A stretch of 64,000 nucleotides of DNA from the NCBI GenBank assembly GCA_029202665.1, contig CP119326.1:1302001-1366000 (forward strand). Reading direction: 5' to 3'. Source of the DNA: Candidatus Brevundimonas colombiensis (GTDB lineage Bacteria; Pseudomonadota; Alphaproteobacteria; Caulobacterales; Caulobacteraceae). Positions 42,559-51,159 of the stretch are shown here, piece by piece (the stretch's first letter is position 1; the number at the start of each line of letters is the position of its first letter). Both the position numbers and the translations under genes were made by a program. The notes under the pieces were generated by a model that saw only the letters and a program-made list of their open reading frames with translations, was not told the origin of the DNA and did not search any database.

Positions 42559-43079
42559 TGATTGTCGTCGAGGCCGTAAGGCCGACGGCAAAGGAGTTGC
42601 GCCCGCTTCAGTCTGGATGGGGCGCTTTGCATTGGGTCGCCTGTGTGCCGCTTTACATCGGCTTCGTGGGGTTTCTGGTGTTCGGGCTGGTGGCGCTGGG
42701 ACCGAACGGCGACGCCTATCCGCCAGGCCTGCTGTTCGTTTTCTTCGCGGGCACATTTCTCGTCTGGGCCGCGTCTTATCGTTTGTCCGCATGGGTGAAC
42801 GCCAAGGCGACGATGGCGGCGCCTGCCGGAAGTCTGGATTGGCGATGGTCCATTTCGGAAGCAGGATTGACCTTCGATACGCCTCTTCAGGCCAACCGGA
42901 CCGACTGGAAGGCGATCAAGGCCATGAAGGAAGAGCGGGATCGCTTCGTCTTCCTTGTGCTGCCGGGTCATAATCCGGTCCTGCCCAAACGGCTGCTTAC
43001 GGATGAGCAGGCGCAGGACCTGCGAACTCTCGTCGATGATCTTGACCGAAGGGGCGTCCTCGGCGCCGGTGTTGACTAA
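42558..43079 (+). CDS. YcxB-like membrane protein
   Basis: A 173-residue protein with two adjacent transmembrane helices (about 24-45 and 57-75) followed by a cytoplasmic domain with WRWSISEAGLTFDTPLQANRTDWKAIKAMKEERDRFVFLV. This helix pair plus 'IxxxGL..T......DW..I......D.F' pattern fits YcxB-family proteins of unknown function. The ATG overlaps the end of the peptidase gene. Base composition is less GC-rich than its neighbours. Confidence 0.75.
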   Translation: MIVVEAVRPTAKELRPLQSGWGALHWVACVPLYIGFVGFLVFGLVALGPNGDAYPPGLLFVFFAGTFLVWAASYRLSAWVNAKATMAAPAGSLDWRWSISEAGLTFDTPLQANRTDWKAIKAMKEERDRFVFLVLPGHNPVLPKRLLTDEQAQDLRTLVDDLDRRGVLGAGVD

Positions 43080-43170
43080 CACCGTCGCTCATCCGACAAC
43101 GCCTGTCCGTATCAATCCGGCTCCGTCGCGCTCGCGCCGGGGCCGTCTCGCTTTTGGAGGTCTTGGTCCC

Positions 43171-44364
43171 GTGTCCACTGAACATCTGATGGGTGTCTAC
43201 AATCGCGCGCCGCTGGAAGTGGAACGCGGCCGAGGCGCGCGTCTGTGGGCGACCGACGGGACCGAATATCTCGATTGCGTCGCCGGCATCTCGACCAACG
43301 GCCTGGGCCACGCCCACCCCGAACTGGTCCAGGCGGTCAAGGATCAGGCCGAGAAGCTGTGGCATGTGTCCAACATCTTCCGCATTCCGGGGCAGGAAGC
43401 CCTGGCCGACGCCCTGTGCGCCAGCAGCTTCGCCGACGTGGTCTTCTTCACCAACTCGGGCACGGAAGCGGTCGAGTGCGCGCTGAAGACGGCGCGCAAA
43501 TATCACTCGGCCAACGGCCAGCCTGAGCGGATCGACATCTACGGCTTCGACGGCTCGTTCCACGGCCGGACCTATGGCGCCATCAACGCCGCCGCCAACC
43601 CCAGCTATACCGAGGGCTTCGGCCCGCCGATGCAGGGCTTTCACCAGCTGACCTGGGGCGACAAGGAGGCGCTGAAGGCCGCCTTCGAGAATCCGACCAC
43701 GGCGGCCGTGATCCTTGAGCCGGTTCAGGGCGAGGGCGGTTGCCGCGAGACGCCGGTCGAGGACCTGCGCTGGATGCGCGAACAGGCCGACGCCAATGGC
43801 GTGCTGCTGATCTTCGACGAGGTCCAGTGCGGCATGGGCCGGACCGGCAGGCTGTGGGCGCACGAATGGGCCGGCATGGCGCCGGACATCATGGCGGTGG
43901 CCAAGGCGTTGGGCGGCGGCTTCCCCATCGGCGCCTGCCTGGCCTCGGCCAAGGCGGCCAAGGGCATGACGGTCGGCGTCCATGGCTCCACCTTCGGCGG
44001 CAATCCGCTGGCCATGGCGGTGGGTCAGAAGGCCCTGTCGCTGATCAACAGCCCCGAGACGCTGAACAATGTCGCCGAGATCGCCGGCTATCTGAAGCAG
44101 CAGTTGGCGGGGCTCCAGGCGCGCTTCCCCGACGTGATCGTGGACGTGCGCGGCAAGGGTCTGCTGATCGGGGTCAAGCTGGTCCCGAACAATCGCGAGT
44201 TCATGGCCCTGGCGCGCGACACGCAGCAGCTGCTGGTCGCCGGCGGCGGCGACAACTGCGTGCGCCTGCTGCCGCCGCTGAACCTGACGCTGGAAGAGGC
44301 GCGCGAGGCCATCGCCCGTTTCGAAGGCGCCTGCGAGGCGGCGCGCGAAAACCTGGCGGGCTGA
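43171..44364 (+). CDS. argD: Acetylornithine aminotransferase
   Basis: A 397-residue class-III PLP aminotransferase. Motifs are FTNSGTEAVECALKTARKYH, GFDGSFHGRT, LEPVQGEGGC, the PLP-binding IFDEVQCGMGRTGRLW and K245 in VAKALGGGFPIGA. It converts N-acetylglutamate semialdehyde to N-acetylornithine and may also serve in lysine synthesis. The GTG at 43171 (STEHLMGVYNRAP) follows TGGAGG by 10 bases. The upstream frame to 42955 lies within the previous gene and is not used. argF follows after a 134-base inverted-repeat element. Confidence 0.95.
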   Translation: MSTEHLMGVYNRAPLEVERGRGARLWATDGTEYLDCVAGISTNGLGHAHPELVQAVKDQAEKLWHVSNIFRIPGQEALADALCASSFADVVFFTNSGTEAVECALKTARKYHSANGQPERIDIYGFDGSFHGRTYGAINAAANPSYTEGFGPPMQGFHQLTWGDKEALKAAFENPTTAAVILEPVQGEGGCRETPVEDLRWMREQADANGVLLIFDEVQCGMGRTGRLWAHEWAGMAPDIMAVAKALGGGFPIGACLASAKAAKGMTVGVHGSTFGGNPLAMAVGQKALSLINSPETLNNVAEIAGYLKQQLAGLQARFPDVIVDVRGKGLLIGVKLVPNNREFMALARDTQQLLVAGGGDNCVRLLPPLNLTLEEAREAIARFEGACEAARENLAG

Positions 44365-44369
44365 TCTCA

Positions 44370-44503
44370 AACTCCGCTGATCCCCGCGAAGGCGGGGACC
44401 CAGTTTTTCCACGCGAAGGACGCTGGATCGGCGGATGAACCTCATAACGGGCGCCCGTCGCCCAAAGCACCAGGTCCCCGCTTTCGCGGGGATGAGCGGA
44501 GTT
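44370..44503. repeat. 134-bp inverted-repeat (MITE/REP-like) element between argD and argF
   Basis: The left arm 44370-44400 (AACTCCGCTGATCCCCGCGA...) and right arm 44473-44503 are 31-bp inverse copies with two mismatches. Each arm itself contains the small hairpin TCCCCGCGAAGGCGGGGA or TCCCCGCTTTCGCGGGGA. The 72-base centre has no gene. The CCCCGCGAAxGCGGGGACC core is a widespread intergenic repeat in Alphaproteobacteria. GGAG of the argF ribosome site (44498-44501) lies inside the right arm. Confidence 0.92.
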
Positions 44504-44508
44504 AGGCA

Positions 44509-45423
44509 ATGGTCCGGCACTTCCTCGACATCCATCGGCTCGACGCGGCCGACCTGCGCGCCATTCTGGACGACGCCCATGCCCGCAAGGCCGCCCGCAA
44601 GGGTTGGCCACAGGGGCGGGCCGACGCCGATGCGCCGGGCCGGGATCGGGTTCTGGCCATGATCTTCGAGAAGAACTCGACCCGCACGCGCTTCAGCTTC
44701 GACGCCGCAATCCGTCAGCTGGGCGGCGCCTCGATCATCGCCACGGCCTCGGACATGCAGCTGGGCCGGGGCGAGCCGGTCGAGGACACCGCCCGCGTCC
44801 TGTCGCGCATGGTCGATGCGGTGATGATCCGCGCCAACGACCACGAGGATGTCGAACGCTTCGCCCGCGTCTCGACCGTGCCGGTCATCAACGGCCTGAC
44901 CGACCGTTCGCACCCGTGCCAGATCCTGGCCGACCTGCAGACGATCGAGGAACATTCCGGGCCGATCGCCGGCAAGACCATCGCCTGGATCGGCGACGGC
45001 AACAATGTCTGCCACAGCTTCATGCACGCGGCGCCCAAGTTCGGTTTCCACCTGAATGTCGCCTGCCCGGCGGAATATCATCCCGACCTGCGCGACCTGG
45101 CCAAGGGCGGCGACGCCGTCACCCTGACCAGCGACCCCCGCGAGGCCGTCAAGGGCGCCGATGTCGTCGTCACCGATACCTGGGTCTCGATGGGCGATCA
45201 GGATTATGAGGCGCGCCTGGCCGCGTTCGAGTCCTATTCGGTGGACGAGGCTCTGATGGAGCTTGCCGATCCCGACGCCGTCTTCCTGCACTGCCTGCCC
45301 GCACACCGCGGCGAGGAAGTCACCGACGCCGTCATCGACGGCCCGCGCTCGCTGGTCTGGGACGAGGCCGAAAACCGCATCCACGCCCAGAAGGCCGTCC
45401 TGGCCTGGTGCTTCGGCGGCTGA
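44509..45423 (+). CDS. argF: Ornithine carbamoyltransferase
   Basis: A 304-residue carbamoyltransferase. The carbamoyl-phosphate site is STRTRFSFD (about 57-65), followed by RANDHEDVERFA, the HPCQILADLQT motif, the SMG-type ornithine loop DTWVSMGDQ and FLHCLPAHRGEEV. It makes citrulline from ornithine in arginine synthesis, following ArgD. The ATG at 44509 uses GGAG inside the upstream inverted repeat. It is convergent with the next gene, 7 bases away. Confidence 0.96.
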   Translation: MVRHFLDIHRLDAADLRAILDDAHARKAARKGWPQGRADADAPGRDRVLAMIFEKNSTRTRFSFDAAIRQLGGASIIATASDMQLGRGEPVEDTARVLSRMVDAVMIRANDHEDVERFARVSTVPVINGLTDRSHPCQILADLQTIEEHSGPIAGKTIAWIGDGNNVCHSFMHAAPKFGFHLNVACPAEYHPDLRDLAKGGDAVTLTSDPREAVKGADVVVTDTWVSMGDQDYEARLAAFESYSVDEALMELADPDAVFLHCLPAHRGEEVTDAVIDGPRSLVWDEAENRIHAQKAVLAWCFGG

Positions 45424-45430
45424 TCGCGCC

Positions 45431-46225
45431 TCAGGGTCCGACATTAAGCGGTGGAGACGCGGTCCAAGGCCCGAGCGCCAGAACGCCGTCGTAGCCGCCG
45501 TCTTCCGGTGGCGTCATGATCACGCCGCGCGCATTCGTATCATAGCTGGCGTGAGACGGATTGACCCCGCACGCATCATTGGAACAGTTCCAAGCTTCGC
45601 CGCCTTGCTGGGCGATCTTGAGGCTGATGGTTTCCCGCGAGGGCAGGTGACCGGCGGCGGGCATGCCCAGATCGGGATAGCGATCAATCGGTGTCTTTCG
45701 GGCGTGGATATTGCCCGCCAGACCGATGACGCGGGCGTCTGGGTGCAGTTGGCGCGCGCGCCCTATCAGAAACCCCATGTTCAACTCGTACCAAGCCTGA
45801 TCCAAGCTGTCGCCACGACCCAGGCTCGACGGCTGGAAGAGATGCAAACTGATGTCGCGGCCTGCCGCCTTTAACTCTCGCACCCTGGTCAGCAGGTCCA
45901 GAAGCGCCTGACTGGTGCGGCCGTCCTGCACCGCGCGGTTCGTCAATGATGATCCGTTCAAGGTGGCCAAGGCCGAGGCTTGGTCGGGCGCCGCGATGAA
46001 GGCGTCGAGGGTCGGTTGAAGCGTGTCTTCAAGCTCAAGCGCGACGACGACCGGCCCTCGTTCCGCGGCGGCGCAGGCGATTTCGCCGACTGCGTGCGGC
46101 GCCTGCGCCGTGCCATGCAACTCGCCGATCATGACGACCCGCTCGGGTCGATCCAGCAAACCCGTCACGCCTTCCGGCGGCGCGCAGACGGCGGCGGCGG
46201 CGGTCAACAGTCCCAGCATCAACAT
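45431..46225 (-). CDS. ChaN-like/EreA-fold exported protein
   Basis: A 264-residue protein with an N-terminal hydrophobic signal (MLMLGLLTAAAAVCAP). The folded region starts VVMIGELHGTAQAP, the GExH motif of the ChaN/erythromycin-esterase-like superfamily, and later has VIGLAGNIHARK, the second conserved histidine region. ChaN binds haem and is iron-linked; members of this fold otherwise have unknown roles. Two cysteines occur near the C-terminus (WNCSNDACG). The ATG at 46225 follows AGAAGGG; in-frame codon 46261 would extend the basic N-terminus. Confidence 0.72.
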   Translation of the reverse strand: MLMLGLLTAAAAVCAPPEGVTGLLDRPERVVMIGELHGTAQAPHAVGEIACAAAERGPVVVALELEDTLQPTLDAFIAAPDQASALATLNGSSLTNRAVQDGRTSQALLDLLTRVRELKAAGRDISLHLFQPSSLGRGDSLDQAWYELNMGFLIGRARQLHPDARVIGLAGNIHARKTPIDRYPDLGMPAAGHLPSRETISLKIAQQGGEAWNCSNDACGVNPSHASYDTNARGVIMTPPEDGGYDGVLALGPWTASPPLNVGP

Positions 46226-46314
46226 AACCCTTCTGACTTGTCTGGATTGCAAATCGCGCAACCCAAGACGGCGGAATTGTGGTCAAGCTGGGACTGTGGT
46301 CGTTCGACGTCAGC

Positions 46315-46812
46315 TTATAGTTTCACGTCCGACACGCCGCCGGCGTCGGGGATGGACTTGGTCATATTGGCCTTGAGGACTTCGTAGGCGAAGCCGATGG
46401 CGCCCTTGTCGGAGACCCAGACGCGGCCGTCGTCGGCGTCGAAGCGGATCATGGTCAGGTGGGGGTCGTCCTTGCCGTCCGGGTACCAGGCGGCAACGAC
46501 GGGGTTCCAGTATTTGTCGATCCGGGCACGGTCCTGATCGATGCTGAGGCCGCCGTGGATGCAGGCCTGAACCTTCTGGTCCTTGGCCTGATAGCAGAAC
46601 ATCCCCTTCTGACCGCCCGAGGCGACGTCGCGGGCGAAGTCGGTGTCGTCGCGGGTGAAGAACCAGATCGTGCCGGTGTCGTCTTCGCCATAGCCGGTCA
46701 TCGGCTGGTGGTGATAGCCGGGGCGGTCCAGGCCCAACATGCCGGTGTTGGATTCCTTCAGGCTCTTCCAGAATTCCTTCTCGGCCTCGGCAGGGGTCAG
46801 TTGGTCGCTCAT
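46315..46812 (-). CDS. Pyridoxamine-phosphate-oxidase-fold stress protein
   Basis: A 165-residue FMN-binding split-barrel protein of the general stress protein 26 type: FWKSLKESNTGMLGLD, HHQPMTGYGEDDTGTIWFFTRDDTDFARDV, then YWNPVVAAWYPDGKDDPHLTMIRFDADDGRVW. Such proteins bind flavin or F420-like cofactors and are often stress-induced. No catalytic role can be assigned. Single gene on its strand. Confidence 0.87.
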   Translation of the reverse strand: MSDQLTPAEAEKEFWKSLKESNTGMLGLDRPGYHHQPMTGYGEDDTGTIWFFTRDDTDFARDVASGGQKGMFCYQAKDQKVQACIHGGLSIDQDRARIDKYWNPVVAAWYPDGKDDPHLTMIRFDADDGRVWVSDKGAIGFAYEVLKANMTKSIPDAGGVSDVKL

Positions 46813-46886
46813 GCGGCGTCTCCGTTGATGTGTCGCACCATCAACCGTCCGGCGTATGTCGGGTTCCTAAGGTCCAGCTTCCCGGG

Positions 46887-47105
46887 TCAGCGGCCGGGAA
46901 TCCACGGCGGCCGCTCGGCCCCGAACAGAGTCGCCAGATGGATCAGCAGCAACAGGGCCGCGGCGGCGGCCCCGATCATCAGGAACCGCCACGGCATCAG
47001 GCGCGGCCCCTTCATCGGATCGGGGGGCAGGGCGCCGCGCCAGCCGGTGAAGACCATGACGGCCAGGGCCAGGCCCAGCAGGATGACGGTGACGGTCAGG
47101 CTCAT
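46887..47105 (-). CDS. Small twin-transmembrane protein
   Basis: A 72-residue protein with two hydrophobic helices (about 2-20 and 38-58) joined by GALPPDPMKGPRLMPWRFLMI. The layout resembles twin-transmembrane HIG1-like proteins of Alphaproteobacteria, but the match is weak. The ATG at 47105 is chosen because the upstream extension (to 47141) adds residues with no clear role. Its upstream region is shared with the divergent podJ. Confidence 0.65.
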   Translation of the reverse strand: MSLTVTVILLGLALAVMVFTGWRGALPPDPMKGPRLMPWRFLMIGAAAAALLLLIHLATLFGAERPPWIPGR

Positions 47106-47324
47106 GATTTCGCAGGTGGCGAAAGCCGCCGCGCTTGGCAAGCGAAACCCTTGCCCGGAGGTTAATCTTCACCATGGATTAACCCTGATGTTTCAGTAAT
47201 CCGAGACTCTTGCGGCCCTGTCCACAGGATTGGCGGACCGCTGCTAGATATTGCGGTTAACCATCAGTTTACACCCTCGATATTGACGGTATAGCCTTCG
47301 TCGCATGGGCCGGGAGACGAATCA
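47106..47324. promoter_or_regulatory. Upstream region of podJ with CtrA-like, GANTC and DnaA-like sites
   Basis: The intergenic region holds GGTTAAT (47160-47166) facing ATTAACC (47178-47184), a perfect 7-bp inverted repeat. TTAA-N7-TTTAC (47257-47272) is one base from the CtrA consensus TTAA-N7-TTAAC. There are two GANTC sites (GACTC near 47205 and GAATC at 47319-47323), and CCTGTCCACAG (47217-47227), which is DnaA-box-like and identical to the word upstream of gcrA. In C. crescentus podJ is regulated by DnaA, GcrA and CtrA. Confidence 0.6.
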
Positions 47325-50174
47325 GTGAGCGCAGCGGCGCCGTGGAGCGTTAAGGGGATTGATCTGAAGGCGCGAGAAGTCGCCAAGGATCTCGCGCGTC
47401 GTTCCGGCATGACGCTGGGCGAGTGGCTCAACTCCATGATCATGGAAGACGAGGACGAGGGCTACGCCACCCTGCCGCGTCGCGGCGGCGCCGCCGACAG
47501 CTATGAGCGCCGCAGCCGCAGCCGCCGTCTGGACGACGCCTATGATTTTCCCGAACCCGACGGTCATCGCATCAGCGCCTCCATCGACGTGATCGCCGCG
47601 CGGCTGGAAGCCGCCGAGCGCCGTTCGACCGCCGCCATTCAGGGCGTGGACCAGGCCGTCGCCGGCCTGATGCGCCGTCTGGACGGCCAGGACGTCGAAA
47701 CCCAAGGCCACGCCCGCCGCATCGACGACATCGCCGAGGAACTGCGCGAGGGCCATCGCCGCCTGCGCGCCTTCGAACGCGACACCGGCCCGGTGACGCA
47801 GGAGGGCTTCGCCAAGGTCGAGACCGCGTTGGGCGCCCTGTCGGGGCGGCTGTACGAGATCGAGGAGCGCCAGCGCCTGGGCGTCAACGACCTGCGCGAA
47901 CGGATGGAGGCGGTCGAAAAGGCCGCCGGTCCCGGCGTCGGCTCGGAACTGATGGCCCAGGTCGGGGCGCGTCTTGATGCGGCTCAGAACCGTACGACCG
48001 ACGCCTTGAAGACGCTGGAACGCTCGTTCGCCGAGCTGGACCTGCGGATGCGGACGGCCGAGAGCCGGGTCGAACCGGAAGGCGCGCGCGACGCCGCCCG
48101 TTTCGAGAAGCTGGCTGAAAGCCTGTCGCGCCAGATCGAGACCAACCGCGCCGAAATGATGCAGCGGCTGGACGCCGCCGAGACCGGCGCGCGGATCGAC
48201 CGCATCGAACGCGCGGTCCAGGCCGTGGGCGATCAGTTGAAGGTCTCGGAACAGAAGTCGGCCGTGGGCCTGGAGGCCATGGGCCGCGAGGTCATGCGCA
48301 TCGCCCGCAATCTGAGCGCCCGCGTTCAGAAGGTGGAGGGCGACGCCGCAGGCCGCGCCGACGTGATCGGCCGCGCCGTGACCGATGCGGTCGGCCAGAA
48401 CATCGAGACCGAGGTCGCGCGCCGCGCCGCCCGCCTGGATCAGGATTTCGCCCGCCATCTGGACCGCGTCGATCAGCGGCTGACGGCCAGCGACGACCGC
48501 CACGCCCTGGCGCTGGAGAAGCTGGGCGGCGAGATCACCCGCATCTCGGACCAGCTGAGCGATCGCATCGCCCAGTCCGAACGGCGTTCCCAGCAGGCGC
48601 TGGAAGACATCGGCCGTCGCCTGTCGGAAAGCTCGGACAAGATCGAGCAGCGCTACGACCGCGCCTCGGGCGAACTGGCCGAGCGGATGCGGATGAGCGA
48701 GGAGCGCACCGCCCGCCTGCTGGCCGAAGCGCGCGAAAGCATCGAGACTCGCGGACCGACGCCGATCCGCGACAAGCCGCTGGACAGCGCCCAGTCGCGC
48801 GCCACAGCCGAACGGGCGGCGCCTGCGCCGATCCAGTCCGCGGCTATCGAAAGCGACTGGCGCGCCGCCGCCTTTCCCGATGAGACCTTCGTCGAATCGG
48901 GCGACTGGTCCAGCGATCCGGTGACCCCGGCCGTCGCCGACGCCGCGCCCTTCCCGGCGAGCATGTTCCTGGAGCCCAAGGCTGAAGCCGAAGCGGTCGA
49001 GGCTCCGGTCGCCGAGAGCGAACCCGTCATCCAGCCGTTCAGCGGCTTTGGCGGCGCCGATGTGGACGATGCGCTGGAGGCGACCTCGCCCGGGTTCTCC
49101 GCTTCGCCGACCGCGCCGGAGCTCCGCCCAACGACGGGGCTGGACGTCGACGATGACGATTTCGGCGCCGAGACCGAGTTCGTTGATCCGCGCCAGCTGC
49201 GCGCCAGCATGGGTGCGGCGGCCGCGGCCGGACGCGCCGCCTCGACCCGCTCCACCATCGACGCCGCCCGCGCCGCCATCACCGCTCCAGCCGAGCCGGA
49301 ACCGGCGCCGCGTCAGGGCTTCGGCCTGAAGCGCGGCGGCAAGTCCAAGCTGCAGGAGCGGCTGGACCGACAGGCGGCCCGCGACGGCTCCACCGTCAAG
49401 AAGACCTTCCTGGCCTCGGTCACGGCCGTCGCCCTGACCGGGGGCGTCTATGGCTATCTGTCGCTGACGGACGGCGGGACGCCCGGTTTCGAACTGCCCA
49501 ACCTGGGCGGGGGATCGGCGACGGCGGGCGATCAGAAGACGCCGGCGACGCCGCTGGCCGCCTCGGCCGTGACGCCGACCGGACCGCGCGCCGCCTTCGA
49601 CATCGCGGGCCCGGGCGCCGCCGACTACGAGGCCGCGATCGGCAAGCTGGACGGCGGCGACATGTCGGGTCTGGCGGGCATGAACCGCGCCGCCGACCTG
49701 GGTTACGCCCCGGCCCAGACCTATCTGGGCCAGCTGTATCTGGACGGCGCCGCCGGGGTGCCGGCCGATCCCGCCAAGAGCCGCCAGTGGGGCCGCCGCG
49801 CGGCCGAGGGCGGCGATCCGCGCGGGATGCATCTGTATGGGATGCAGCTTTATGAAGGCGACGGCGGCGCGACCAATCAGTCCGAGGCCCTGTCGTGGCT
49901 GCTGAAGGCGGCCCAGGGCGGTCTGCCCGACAGCCAGTACAACGTCGCCCGCATCTATGAGACCGGGGCCGACGGCGTCGCCAAGAACCCGACCGAGGCG
50001 CTGAAGTGGTACATGATCGCCGCGCGTGGCGGGGATTCAGAGGCCCAGGCCGCCGTGACACGGTTGCGCCCGCAGGCCAGCGCTGTGGATCAGCGCGCCG
50101 CCCGCACCGCCGCCGATGCTTTTGTGGCCCAAACCCGGCCTGCGCCGCAGACAGCGTCGCAGGCTTCGGGCTAA
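47325..50174 (+). CDS. podJ: Polar localisation protein PodJ
   Basis: A 949-residue polarity scaffold. The N-terminus (SAAAPWSVKGIDLKAREVAK, then RSGMTLGEWLNSMI) and long cytoplasmic coiled-coil region (about 85-470, RxDxxE-rich) match PodJ. A disordered acidic region follows, then one transmembrane helix (about 692-712, TFLASVTAVALTGGVYGYL), then periplasmic Sel1-type repeats (about 766-915, for example AQTYLGQLYLDGAAGVPADPAKSRQWGRRAAEGGD). PodJ marks the new pole and recruits pili and holdfast factors. The protein ends soon after the Sel1 repeats; I see no C-terminal peptidoglycan-binding module. The GTG at 47325 follows GGGAGACGA. Confidence 0.88.
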   Translation: MSAAAPWSVKGIDLKAREVAKDLARRSGMTLGEWLNSMIMEDEDEGYATLPRRGGAADSYERRSRSRRLDDAYDFPEPDGHRISASIDVIAARLEAAERRSTAAIQGVDQAVAGLMRRLDGQDVETQGHARRIDDIAEELREGHRRLRAFERDTGPVTQEGFAKVETALGALSGRLYEIEERQRLGVNDLRERMEAVEKAAGPGVGSELMAQVGARLDAAQNRTTDALKTLERSFAELDLRMRTAESRVEPEGARDAARFEKLAESLSRQIETNRAEMMQRLDAAETGARIDRIERAVQAVGDQLKVSEQKSAVGLEAMGREVMRIARNLSARVQKVEGDAAGRADVIGRAVTDAVGQNIETEVARRAARLDQDFARHLDRVDQRLTASDDRHALALEKLGGEITRISDQLSDRIAQSERRSQQALEDIGRRLSESSDKIEQRYDRASGELAERMRMSEERTARLLAEARESIETRGPTPIRDKPLDSAQSRATAERAAPAPIQSAAIESDWRAAAFPDETFVESGDWSSDPVTPAVADAAPFPASMFLEPKAEAEAVEAPVAESEPVIQPFSGFGGADVDDALEATSPGFSASPTAPELRPTTGLDVDDDDFGAETEFVDPRQLRASMGAAAAAGRAASTRSTIDAARAAITAPAEPEPAPRQGFGLKRGGKSKLQERLDRQAARDGSTVKKTFLASVTAVALTGGVYGYLSLTDGGTPGFELPNLGGGSATAGDQKTPATPLAASAVTPTGPRAAFDIAGPGAADYEAAIGKLDGGDMSGLAGMNRAADLGYAPAQTYLGQLYLDGAAGVPADPAKSRQWGRRAAEGGDPRGMHLYGMQLYEGDGGATNQSEALSWLLKAAQGGLPDSQYNVARIYETGADGVAKNPTEALKWYMIAARGGDSEAQAAVTRLRPQASAVDQRAARTAADAFVAQTRPAPQTASQASG

Positions 50175-50235
50175 GACACCGCCTCCGCCCCGCCTGACGG
50201 CGAACCTGTAACCGCTCCAGCCGAAGGCCCGTCCT

Positions 50236-51159
50236 TTGGACATCTATCTGCCGATCGCCGAGGTTTCGGTGAACTGGCCGACCCTGGTGATCCTGGGGGC
50301 GGTGGTCGGGTTCGTCTCGGGCCTGTTCGGCATCGGCGGCGGCTTCCTGATGGCGCCGATCCTGGTGTTCCTGGGGATCCCCCCGACCGTGGCCGTGGCC
50401 AGCCAGGCCAGCCACGTCGTGGCCTCCTCGACCTCGGGCGTGATCCGCTACGCCGGGCAGGGCGCGGTCGATTTCAAGATGGGGACGGTGATGGCGACCG
50501 GGGGGGCGGTCGGCGCCCTGGCCGGTGTGGAGCTGTTCCGCTACCTGCGCCTGCTGGGCCAGGCCGATCTGGTCGTGGCCCTGTCCTATCTGGTCTTCCT
50601 GGGCGCCATCGGCTGTCTGATGCTGAACGAGAGCCTGACGGAGATTCTGCGTCGTCGTCGGGGCGTGGCGGCGCCGCGCAAGGAACGTCGTCGGCCCATG
50701 TGGCTTTACGGCCTGCCGCTGCGGATGAAATTCCCCAAGTCGGGCCTGTATATCAGCGCCCTGCCGCCGTTCGGCCTGGGCGTCTTCGCCGGGGTGCTGT
50801 CGGCCATCATGGGGGTGGGGGGCGGCTTCATCCTGGTGCCGGCCATGCTGTATATCCTCAGGATGCGGGCGGGCGCGGTGGTGGGCACCAGCCTGTTTCA
50901 GATCATCATCACCACCGCCATCACCACCATCCTGCAGGCCGGGCGCAACCAGACGGTCGATATCGTCCTGTCCACAATCCTGCTGCTGGGCGGGGTGGTC
51001 GGGGCTCAGATCGGCGCCCGATTCGCCGGCCGGTTCCGCGCCGAGGAACTGAGGGCGGCTCTGGGGCTGATCGTGCTGCTGGTCGGAATACAGATGGGAC
51101 TGGAGCTGTTCGTGCGGCCGGCCGACATCTTCATGCTGGCGCCGGGGATACCGGAATGA
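50236..51159 (+). CDS. TSUP-family sulfite exporter TauE/SafE
   Basis: A 307-residue permease of the TauE/SafE (TSUP) family. Two repeated units carry the GxGGG motifs FGIGGGFLMAPILVFLGI and MGVGGGFILVPAMLYIL, with about eight helices and a basic cytoplasmic loop (RRRRGVAAPRKERRR). Members move sulfite, sulfonates or other organic anions. The start is a TTG at 50236, with a weak ribosome site. The next gene overlaps its stop (ATGA) and encodes the TIGR02186 protein that often accompanies such exporters. Confidence 0.9.
   Translation: MDIYLPIAEVSVNWPTLVILGAVVGFVSGLFGIGGGFLMAPILVFLGIPPTVAVASQASHVVASSTSGVIRYAGQGAVDFKMGTVMATGGAVGALAGVELFRYLRLLGQADLVVALSYLVFLGAIGCLMLNESLTEILRRRRGVAAPRKERRRPMWLYGLPLRMKFPKSGLYISALPPFGLGVFAGVLSAIMGVGGGFILVPAMLYILRMRAGAVVGTSLFQIIITTAITTILQAGRNQTVDIVLSTILLLGGVVGAQIGARFAGRFRAEELRAALGLIVLLVGIQMGLELFVRPADIFMLAPGIPE

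Noticed and set aside
47160..47184. Full CtrA box from GGTTAAT...ATTAACC
   Set aside because: The two TTAA cores are 13 bases apart, not 7. I kept it as an inverted repeat and used 47257-47272 as the CtrA-like site.
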